The notes beneath the pieces are model-generated. The model had not been told where the DNA came from and did not search any database. It saw only the letters and a list, made by a program, of their open reading frames with translations. Made by a program: the position numbers and the translations under genes. A stretch of 64,000 nt of DNA from NCBI GenBank assembly GCA_025356395.1, contig JANXTA010000058.1:1-64000 (forward strand). Reading direction: 5' to 3'. Source of the DNA: Betaproteobacteria bacterium. GTDB lineage: Bacteria > Pseudomonadota > Gammaproteobacteria > Burkholderiales > Burkholderiaceae_D. Below are positions 57,702 through 64,000 of this stretch, piece after piece. Position 1 is the stretch's first letter. Each line of letters begins with the position of its first letter.

Positions 57702-58796
57702 ATGACCGGCCTCGCCAACGACACCTTCATCCGCGCCCTGCTTCGCCAACCGACCCCGCATACGCCGGTCTGGTTGATGCGTCAGGCGGGCCGCTATCTG
57801 CCCGAGTACCTCGCCACGCGCAAGAAAGCCGGATCGTTTCTCAACCTCGCGAAGACGCCGGACTACGCGACCGAGGTCACGCTGCAGCCGCTCGATCGCT
57901 ACGACCTCGACGCGGCCATCCTCTTCTCGGACATCCTGACCGTACCTGACGCGATGGGACTCGGCCTGCGCTTCGTCGAGGGCGAAGGCCCGGTCTTCGA
58001 CCGGCCGATCCGCGACGAGGCCGACGTGGCCAAGCTGCGCGTGCCGTCGCGCGAAAGCCTGCAGTACGTCTACGACGCGACCACTCAGATCCGGCGTTCA
58101 CTGGTCCGCGGCGACGGCCTGCAGCGCGTGCCGCTGATCGGCTTCTCGGGCAGTCCGTGGACGCTCGCCTGCTACATGATCGAAGGCGGGTCGTCGCGCG
58201 ACTTCCTCAAGATCAAGACCATGCTCTACCGGCGGCCCGACCTGCTGCATCAGTTGCTCGAAGTCACGACCTGCGCCGTCATCGACTATCTGACGGCGCA
58301 GATCGAGGCCGGCGCGCAGGCCGTGATGGTGTTCGACACCTGGGGCGGCACGCTCGCTCACGGTGCGTATCAGAAGTGGTCGCTCGCTTTCATGGAGCGG
58401 ATGGTCAGGAGCCTGCCGCGCGAGCACGACGGCTTCCGAGTCCCGAGCATCATCTTCACCAAAGGTGGCGGTGGCTGGATCTCCGACATCGCCGCGACCG
58501 GCGTGGACGCGATCGGCCTCGACTGGACGATGGACCCCGCCGTCGCCCGCGCGGTGGTGGGCCAGCGTTGCGCGCTGCAGGGCAATGTCGATCCGAGCAT
58601 CCTCTTCGGTACTGACGACGCGATCCGCGCCGAAGTCGCCGCCGCGCTGGCGGCTTTCGATAGTCCGCGATTGCCGGGCCACGTCTTCAATCTGGGTCAC
58701 GGGATCTCGCAGTTCACCCCGCCGGCCGCGGTCACGACCCTGATCGAAGCGGTGCACGAGATGACGCGCGCAGATGCGCCCGTTGCAATGACCTAG
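57702..58796 (+). CDS. hemE: Uroporphyrinogen decarboxylase
   Basis: 364 residues. The two signature regions are [15 protein letters not shown] near the N-terminus and [16 protein letters not shown] (about 148-163); the metal-free active site Asp/Tyr residues are in the first. It converts uroporphyrinogen III to coproporphyrinogen III in heme synthesis. ATG 57702 starts the protein at its usual place; ten further codons upstream are open. Confidence 0.95.
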   Translation: MTGLANDTFIRALLRQPTPHTPVWLMRQAGRYLPEYLATRKKAGSFLNLAKTPDYATEVTLQPLDRYDLDAAILFSDILTVPDAMGLGLRFVEGEGPVFDRPIRDEADVAKLRVPSRESLQYVYDATTQIRRSLVRGDGLQRVPLIGFSGSPWTLACYMIEGGSSRDFLKIKTMLYRRPDLLHQLLEVTTCAVIDYLTAQIEAGAQAVMVFDTWGGTLAHGAYQKWSLAFMERMVRSLPREHDGFRVPSIIFTKGGGGWISDIAATGVDAIGLDWTMDPAVARAVVGQRCALQGNVDPSILFGTDDAIRAEVAAALAAFDSPRLPGHVFNLGHGISQFTPPAAVTTLIEAVHEMTRADAPVAMT

Positions 58797-59145
58797 TCGT
58801 TCAGGGTATTTGCGGATGCGGCAGGCCACGTCCAAATCGTTGCAAAACCGCCTCGAATGTCCTTGACTTATGCACAAACTCAGGTCGCTCCGAACTTCGA
58901 GGCTTGCCACAAGTCAAGAGGCTGGCGCTCAACGCAAGGCCTTGTTTATTATATATTTAGTGATTGCACAATGTTTCGGCAATTTGACAAAAAGCCTTTG
59001 GACTCCGACAGTTAGCCGTACTGCTGGCGCTTTCTTCACAAAGTTGTCCACAGCATCTGTGCAAACAAAAAAAGCGTCGTAGTCACAATCACTTACTGCA
59101 ACTATCTGCCGTGCTCCCACGGATTTGCAGCGAATCGAAAGCGCG
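58797..59145. other. AT-rich hemE-priA gap, candidate replication origin
   Basis: About 350 bases, markedly AT-richer than everything around it. Three 9-mers resemble DnaA boxes (consensus TTATNCACA): TTATGCACA at 58868-58876 (perfect), TTCTTCACA at 59032-59040 and TTGTCCACA at 59044-59052 (one mismatch each, three bases apart). Between them lies TTGTTTATTATATATTTAG (58943-58961), a likely unwinding element. Position near parABS and mnmG fits an origin. Not proven; the dnaA-rpmH gap, outside this window, is the usual alternative. Confidence 0.5.
58943..58961. other. A/T-rich unwinding-element-like stretch
   Basis: TTGTTTATTATATATTTAG, nearly all A and T, inside otherwise GC-rich DNA and flanked by the DnaA-box-like 9-mers. 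Its composition fits a duplex unwinding element. Confidence 0.4.
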
Positions 59146-61269
59146 ATGGTCTTGTTCGTTCGCGTCGCCGTCGACCAGCCGGCTGCCGTCGCAGCTTCGG
59201 CCGGAACCGGTGACGGCCTCTACGATTACCGATGGAAAGGCGGTGCCATCGAGGTCGGCCGCTTCGTCCTCGTGCCTTTCGGCGCCCGCAAGATGGTCGG
59301 GCTGGTGGTCGAGGTCAACGAGACGGCGATGGTCGATGCGGAGCGGATCCGCGACGTGATCGCGCGGGTCGACGGCCTCTCACCCCTTTCGAAAGACTGG
59401 CTCGCGCTGACGCGTTTCGCGGCCCGCTACTACCACCGTCCGCTCGGCGAAGTCGCCCTGCCGTCGTTGCCGCCGCCGCTGCGCGACGCGGCGCGCTACG
59501 CGCTGTCCGAGCTGCTTGACGAAGACACGCCGCAGGTCGCGACGCTGCCGTCCATCGCGCGCGCAATCAAGCGAGCCGCCAGGACGGCCGTCGTGAAAGA
59601 GCCGGCCGAGAAGCCCGCCGTCGAGCTGAACTCGATGCAGGCGGCGGCGCTGGATGCGATTGTCACGGCCCGACAATCGGCGAACACGCAGAAGCCGATC
59701 CTGCTCTACGGCATCACAGGCAGCGGCAAGACCGAGGTGTACCTGCGCGCCATCGCGGAGGCGGTCGCCGCCAATCTGCAGGCGCTGGTGCTGGTGCCGG
59801 AGATCAACCTGACGCCACAACTGGCCGAGACTTTCCGGCGCGGCTTGCCGGGTGTTCGCATCGGCACCCTGCACAGCGGCCACGCTGCAGGCGAGCGTCT
59901 GCATCAGTGGGTACTCGCTCACGAGGGCCAGGTCGACGTGCTGCTCGGTACCCGGCTCGCCGTCCTGGCCTCGCTGCCGCGCCTTGGGCTGATCGTCGTC
60001 GACGAGGAACACGACGCGTCCTACAAGCAGCAGGAAGGGCTGCGCTATTCCGCGCGCGACCTCGCGATCGTCCGTGCGCGACAGGGCCGCGATGGCAAGT
60101 CCATCCCGGTCGTGCTGGCGTCGGCCACGCCGTCGATGGAGAGCTGGGCGCACGTTGAGAGCGGGCGTTACCGCAAGCTCGTCCTGACTGAACGCGCCAT
60201 GCCCGAGGCGAGCCTGCCGACGATCCGCCTGGTGCCTACCCAGCGGGTCGAAGCCCTGCACGGCCTGACCGAACCGCTGCGCGCCGCGATTGTCGACCGC
60301 ATCGAGCGACACGAACCGGTGCTGGTCTTCCATAACCGGCGCGGCTACGCGCCGGTCCTCGCGTGCGGGGCCTGCGGCTGGCTGAGCGCGTGTCCGCGCT
60401 GCAGTGTCAACGCCGTCTTCCACAAGGCCGACCGCCATCTGCATTGCCACCATTGCGGCTGGCAGAACCGCGTGCCGCGCGCGTGTCCGGCGTGCGGCAA
60501 CGCCGATCTGGCCGCCGTCGGACGTGGCACGCAGCGCGTCGAAGAAAGCCTGGCAAGCCTGTTCCCGGAGGCACGCGTCGCGCGCATCGATCGCGACAGC
60601 ACCCGTCGCAAGGGCGCTGCGGCGAGCCTGCTCGAGGCGGTCCACGTCGGCGACCTCGACATCCTGGTCGGGACCCAGATGCTGGCCAAGGGCCACGACT
60701 TCCGCAACGTCACGCTGGTGTGCGTGCTGGATGCGGACAGCGCGCTTTACTCGCACGACTTCCGCGCGGCGGAGCGCCTGTTCTCCAACCTCATGCAGGT
60801 CGCGGGTCGCGCGGGTCGGGGCGGCGCCCGTTCGCGCGGCGCCGAGGTGCTGATCCAGACGCGCGCACCCGAGCATCCCTTGTTTGCGGCACTGCTCGCC
60901 CACGACTTCGATGGCTTCGCGGCAAGCCAGTTGGCGGAACGTCGCGCCGCCGGCCTGCCGCCCTTCTCGCATCAGGCCGTGTTGCGCGCCGAGGCGCCGC
61001 TCGCGGCCGATGCGATCGCGTTCCTCGCAGCGGCGCGCGCGGACGGCATCGCGATCCTCGAAGGCAGGCACGCCGAACACGGCATCGAGTTATACGACCC
61101 CGTGCCGATGACAGTGGCGCGGATCGCGAACGTGGAGCGTGCTCAACTGCTGATCGAAGCGCGGTCGCGTCCGCCGTTGCACGCGTTCCTCGACGCCTGG
61201 CTCGCGTCGTTGCAGGCGCGCCGATCGCGCTTGCGCTGGCACGTGGAAATCGACCCGCTGGACATCTGA
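59146..61269 (+). CDS. priA: Primosomal protein N', PriA helicase
   Basis: 707 residues from the ATG at 59146. N-terminal 3'-DNA-binding domain, then superfamily 2 helicase motifs: Walker A LYGITGSGKTEVYL (residues 187-200), DEEHD in IVVDEEHDASYKQQEG, and the paired zinc-binding cysteines in CGACGWLSACPRC, CHHCGW and CPACGN. It restarts stalled forks. The frame opens at a TTG seven codons earlier; the ATG is better supported by homology. Confidence 0.95.
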   Translation: MVLFVRVAVDQPAAVAASAGTGDGLYDYRWKGGAIEVGRFVLVPFGARKMVGLVVEVNETAMVDAERIRDVIARVDGLSPLSKDWLALTRFAARYYHRPLGEVALPSLPPPLRDAARYALSELLDEDTPQVATLPSIARAIKRAARTAVVKEPAEKPAVELNSMQAAALDAIVTARQSANTQKPILLYGITGSGKTEVYLRAIAEAVAANLQALVLVPEINLTPQLAETFRRGLPGVRIGTLHSGHAAGERLHQWVLAHEGQVDVLLGTRLAVLASLPRLGLIVVDEEHDASYKQQEGLRYSARDLAIVRARQGRDGKSIPVVLASATPSMESWAHVESGRYRKLVLTERAMPEASLPTIRLVPTQRVEALHGLTEPLRAAIVDRIERHEPVLVFHNRRGYAPVLACGACGWLSACPRCSVNAVFHKADRHLHCHHCGWQNRVPRACPACGNADLAAVGRGTQRVEESLASLFPEARVARIDRDSTRRKGAAASLLEAVHVGDLDILVGTQMLAKGHDFRNVTLVCVLDADSALYSHDFRAAERLFSNLMQVAGRAGRGGARSRGAEVLIQTRAPEHPLFAALLAHDFDGFAASQLAERRAAGLPPFSHQAVLRAEAPLAADAIAFLAAARADGIAILEGRHAEHGIELYDPVPMTVARIANVERAQLLIEARSRPPLHAFLDAWLASLQARRSRLRWHVEIDPLDI

Positions 61270-61426
61270 CGAGTCCGAGCCGACGCACTCCGGGATTCCT
61301 ACAGATTGATCAGGACGCCGCTGAAATGCCCGCTTTTACGCGCGGTGCAGACTAAGTCTGCGGTTAAGCAGTGCGTGTTGAACCAGATCCGCGCCTTCCC
61401 TCTTAAACCAACGTAGCGAGGTTTTT

Positions 61427-61612
61427 ATGAACACGGAACAAGTCAAGGGTCGTGCCGAAGAAGCGGTTGGCAAGCTGAAGGAAGTAGCCGGCCACGTCAC
61501 GGGCGACAAGTCGCTGGAAGCGAAGGGCCTCGCCGAGCAGGTCATCGGCAAGACGCGCTCGACCGCAGGCGACATCGTCGAAGACGTCAAGGACGTCGCG
61601 AAGGGCCGCTGA
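61427..61612 (+). CDS. CsbD-family stress protein
   Basis: 61 residues of the CsbD/YjbJ type: KGRAEEAVGKLKEVAGHVTGD and EAKGLAEQVIGKTRSTAGD, two amphipathic repeats. Often induced by stress or stationary phase; function unknown. GAGG before the ATG. A strong terminator follows the stop. Confidence 0.85.
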   Translation: MNTEQVKGRAEEAVGKLKEVAGHVTGDKSLEAKGLAEQVIGKTRSTAGDIVEDVKDVAKGR

Positions 61613-61635
61613 TCGACGCTCCCTGATCGAAGAAT

Positions 61636-61658
61636 AAAGGGGCGCGAGCCCCTTTTTT
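61636..61658 (+). terminator. Rho-independent terminator after the CsbD gene
   Basis: Stem AAAGGGGC / GCCCCTTT with loop GCGA is followed by a six-T run within TTTTTTAT, a textbook intrinsic terminator 24 bases after the CsbD stop. It separates that gene from the proline-rich mini-gene and rep. Confidence 0.92.
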
Positions 61659-61676
61659 ATCACCACGAGAGTCCTT

Positions 61677-61871
61677 ATGCCTGATATCTATTCGATGCAC
61701 ATCACGCCCAATCCCGAGCCTGGTGCGCCACCTTCCACGATTCCCACGGATCCTGTCCCGGGCCCCTCGCCGGTCACCGATCCGCCCGCCGAAGTGCCCG
61801 AGCCGATGGGCGTCCCGCCTGTCATGCCGCCGCCGATCATCGATCCGCCGGTGATCAGTCCCATGGCCTGA
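61677..61871 (+). CDS. Proline-rich mini-protein, unknown
   Basis: 64 residues, about a third proline, with repeated P-x-P and D-P-P blocks (EPGAPPSTIPTDPVPGPSP, VPPVMPPPIIDPP). No signal peptide or membrane helix. It begins 19 bases after the terminator and may have its own start of transcription, or be a decayed or low-complexity product. The sequence is unusual but composition-driven; coding is plausible, not certain. Confidence 0.45.
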   Translation: MPDIYSMHITPNPEPGAPPSTIPTDPVPGPSPVTDPPAEVPEPMGVPPVMPPPIIDPPVISPMA

Positions 61872-61949
61872 CGGACGCGTTGGGGGGGCGGGCGTCGTGT
61901 AGGATCGCGATCGCAATGCGTCGCACGTCGTCGATGCAGCTCCGCATCG

Positions 61950-63959
61950 ATGTCTGTGTCCGATACCCTCAACGCCCCGCAACGTGCCGCCGTTCTCCAT
62001 GTCGACGGTCCCTGCCTCGTCCTCGCGGGAGCGGGTAGCGGCAAGACTCGTGTCATCACGCACAAGATCGCCCACCTCGTCACGCACGGGATGTTCCAGG
62101 CCCGTCAGATCGCGGCGCTGACATTCACCAACAAGGCCGCGAGCGAGATGCGGCAACGCGTGGGCACGCTGCTCGACGCGAAGGCGGCGCGCGGGCTTAC
62201 GGTGTCGACCTTTCACGCGCTCGGCCTCCAAATTCTCCGCCAGGAGGCGGACAGCATCGGTCTCCGGCCACGCTTCTCGATCCTCTCGGCCGATGACGGC
62301 CGCGGCATCCTGCAGGACCTCAGCGCCAGCACCGACCCCAGTGCCGTGAAGCGTCTGCAAGGACGCATCTCGTTGTGGAAGAACGCGATGCTCACGCCCG
62401 ACGCGGTGGAGAGCACGTCGCCGGATCCCGAGGCCGTGTTGGATGCGCGCGTCTACCGCAGTTACCAGGCCACGTTGCGCGCGTATCACGCGGTCGACTT
62501 CGACGACCTGATCGGTCGCGCGGTGACGCTCTTCGACGAGCATCAGGACGTGCTGTATCGATGGCAGTCGAAGCTGCGCTACCTGCTGGTCGACGAGGTG
62601 CAGGACACCAACGCGTGCCAGTACCAGTTGCTCCGTCAACTCGCGGGCGAACGGGCTGCGCTTACCGCGGTCGGCGACGACGACCAGGCGATCTATGCGT
62701 GGCGTGGCGCGACCCTCGACAACCTCGCAAGCCTGCAGACCGACTATCCGAACCTGCGCGTCATCAAGCTCGAGCAGAACTATCGATCGAGCGGCCGCAT
62801 CCTCTCTGCGGCCAACTCGCTGATCGCGGCCAACCCCAAGCTGTTCGAGAAGAAGCTGTGGAGCGAGCTCGGGCCGGGCGATGCCGTGACCATCAGTCCG
62901 ATGGACGACGACCTGCATGAAGCCGAGTCGATCGCGATCCGCGTGAGCGCGCATCGCTTCGAACGCGAGACCAAGTGGTCCGACTACGCGGTGCTCTATC
63001 GCGGCAATCACCAGGCACGCGTTTTCGAGGAAGCCCTGCGCAAGGAGAAGATCCCTTACGTGCTGTCGGGCGGGCAGTCGTTCTTCGAGCGCGCCGAGAT
63101 CCGCGACCTGATGTCGTGGATGCGCCTGTTCTCCAACGTCGACGACGACCCCGCGTTCATCCGTGCGATCACGGTGCCCAAGCGCGGCGTCGGCACCGCG
63201 ACGCTCGAGGCGCTTGGCCAGTATGCGGGCCAGCGCAACGTGTCGCTGTTCGAGGCCGCGTGCGAGTCGGCGTTCTCGATGCGGGTCGCGGCGCGACAAC
63301 TGGAGCCGATCGAACAGTTCACGGCGTTCGTCAATCGCTACCGGGACCGGGCCGAGCGCGAGCCGGGCGGGCGCGTGCTCGACGAGCTGCTGGGGGCGAT
63401 CGACTATCGCGCCCATCTGTTCGATGCCGCCGACGAACGTGGTGCGCAGAAGCGCTGGCAGAACGTGCTCGACTTCGCGGCGTGGATCGGCAAGCGCTGC
63501 GAGGAGGACGGCAAGAACCTGATCGAGGTCGGTCAGTCGATCGCGTTGCTCAGCATGCTCGAGGACAAGAGCGAAGAGGTCGACGCGGTGCGCCTGTCCA
63601 CGCTGCATGCCGCGAAAGGGCTCGAGTTCGGCCATGTTTTCCTCGTGGGCATCGAGGAAGGCGTGTTGCCGCACAAGGGCCACGAGGGCGACGATCCGGC
63701 GCTGCAGCCGCAACGCATCGAGGAAGAGCGTCGCCTGATGTATGTCGGCGTAACGCGGGCACGTCGCAGCCTGTCGATCAGCTGGTGTCGCAAGCGTCGC
63801 CGGGCGCGCGAACACCAGAGCTGCGAGCCGTCGCGCTTCATCGCCGAGCTCGGGCTCGAGCAGGCGCCCAAGGTGGCGGACGAGGACACCATTTCGCCGC
63901 GGCAGCGGATGGCCAGTCTCAGCGCCTTGCTGATGAAGACACGACCCCCCAAAATCTGA
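61950..63959 (+). CDS. rep: ATP-dependent DNA helicase Rep
   Basis: 669 residues, the size of E. coli Rep (673). Superfamily 1A motifs: Walker A LAGAGSGKTRVITHKI (about 26-41), LTFTNKAASEMRQRV, motif II VDEVQDTNACQYQLL, QNYRSS, and the C-terminal VTRARRSLSISWC with the R-finger type motif. It unwinds DNA ahead of forks and can aid replication restart with PriA. Complete, ending 41 bases before the window edge. Confidence 0.93.
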   Translation: MSVSDTLNAPQRAAVLHVDGPCLVLAGAGSGKTRVITHKIAHLVTHGMFQARQIAALTFTNKAASEMRQRVGTLLDAKAARGLTVSTFHALGLQILRQEADSIGLRPRFSILSADDGRGILQDLSASTDPSAVKRLQGRISLWKNAMLTPDAVESTSPDPEAVLDARVYRSYQATLRAYHAVDFDDLIGRAVTLFDEHQDVLYRWQSKLRYLLVDEVQDTNACQYQLLRQLAGERAALTAVGDDDQAIYAWRGATLDNLASLQTDYPNLRVIKLEQNYRSSGRILSAANSLIAANPKLFEKKLWSELGPGDAVTISPMDDDLHEAESIAIRVSAHRFERETKWSDYAVLYRGNHQARVFEEALRKEKIPYVLSGGQSFFERAEIRDLMSWMRLFSNVDDDPAFIRAITVPKRGVGTATLEALGQYAGQRNVSLFEAACESAFSMRVAARQLEPIEQFTAFVNRYRDRAEREPGGRVLDELLGAIDYRAHLFDAADERGAQKRWQNVLDFAAWIGKRCEEDGKNLIEVGQSIALLSMLEDKSEEVDAVRLSTLHAAKGLEFGHVFLVGIEEGVLPHKGHEGDDPALQPQRIEEERRLMYVGVTRARRSLSISWCRKRRRAREHQSCEPSRFIAELGLEQAPKVADEDTISPRQRMASLSALLMKTRPPKI

Positions 63960-64000
63960 GCGCTGCAGGGTCGGGGGTTGTGCGATTCTCCGCGCTTCAC

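Noticed and set aside
58805-58841. A small gene inside the hemE-priA gap
   Set aside because: Frames in the gap are short, poorly initiated and AT-driven; the region is better explained as regulatory or origin DNA.
61348-61362. GCAGAC-TAA-GTCTGC as a terminator after priA
   Set aside because: The six-base stem is not followed by a T run, so termination is not supported; it may be incidental.

Overview
This window is GC-rich chromosomal DNA from a betaproteobacterium, most likely Burkholderiales-like. The reasons are the order mnmG-rsmG-parA-parB-atpIBEFHAGDC with hemE and priA close by, a PEP-CTERM exported protein, a GTP-type PEP carboxykinase, many liv-type ABC transport genes and a fused, ferredoxin-domain-bearing indolepyruvate oxidoreductase. 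I see no rRNA, tRNA, CRISPR array, integrase or insertion sequence.

Layout. 1-7.1 kb is accessory: an extremely regular heptad-repeat protein, a NarK-type nitrate/nitrite porter, two VOC proteins (one with a broken 3' end), a GNAT enzyme, a YdeI-like protein, an orphan contractile-tail-sheath-like protein and a lipoprotein hydrolase. 7.1-19.5 kb holds a frameshifted PEP-CTERM gene, topoisomerase IB, a dinB-GNAT pair, two MFS exporters, a Kef-type K+/H+ antiporter with its flavoprotein partner, two conserved unknowns, a VapBC-like toxin-antitoxin pair and a MOSC protein. 19.5-23.1 kb is a tandem pair of tannase/feruloyl-esterase-family lipoproteins.

23.1-40.0 kb is a catabolic and transport block. 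A LysR regulator is divergent from iorA-iorB (2-oxoacid oxidation to acyl-CoA) and a periplasmic binding protein. After these come a D-2-hydroxyacid dehydrogenase, pckG, an AT-richer patch with a decayed gene and a small membrane protein, a beta-helix protein, and a complete branched-chain-amino-acid-type ABC transporter (livG-livF-livK-livH-livM). A perfect inverted repeat overlapping a good -35 box between the LysR gene and iorA is a likely operator.

40.0-53.2 kb is the conserved origin-proximal core: mnmG-rsmG-parA-parB with two parS sites, one upstream of mnmG and one inside it. An inverted gene encodes tandem MshEN (c-di-GMP-type) repeats with no ATPase. The full F1Fo ATP synthase operon follows, with a recognisable promoter and a perfect 20-bp tandem duplication just before atpI. 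53.2-64.0 kb carries a TonB-C lipoprotein, two exported alpha/beta hydrolases, thymidine kinase, a stomatin-like protein, hemE, priA, a CsbD-like stress protein with a strong terminator, a proline-rich mini-protein and rep. The hemE-priA gap is conspicuously AT-rich and carries DnaA-box-like sequences, so it is a candidate replication origin, consistent with the nearby parABS locus.
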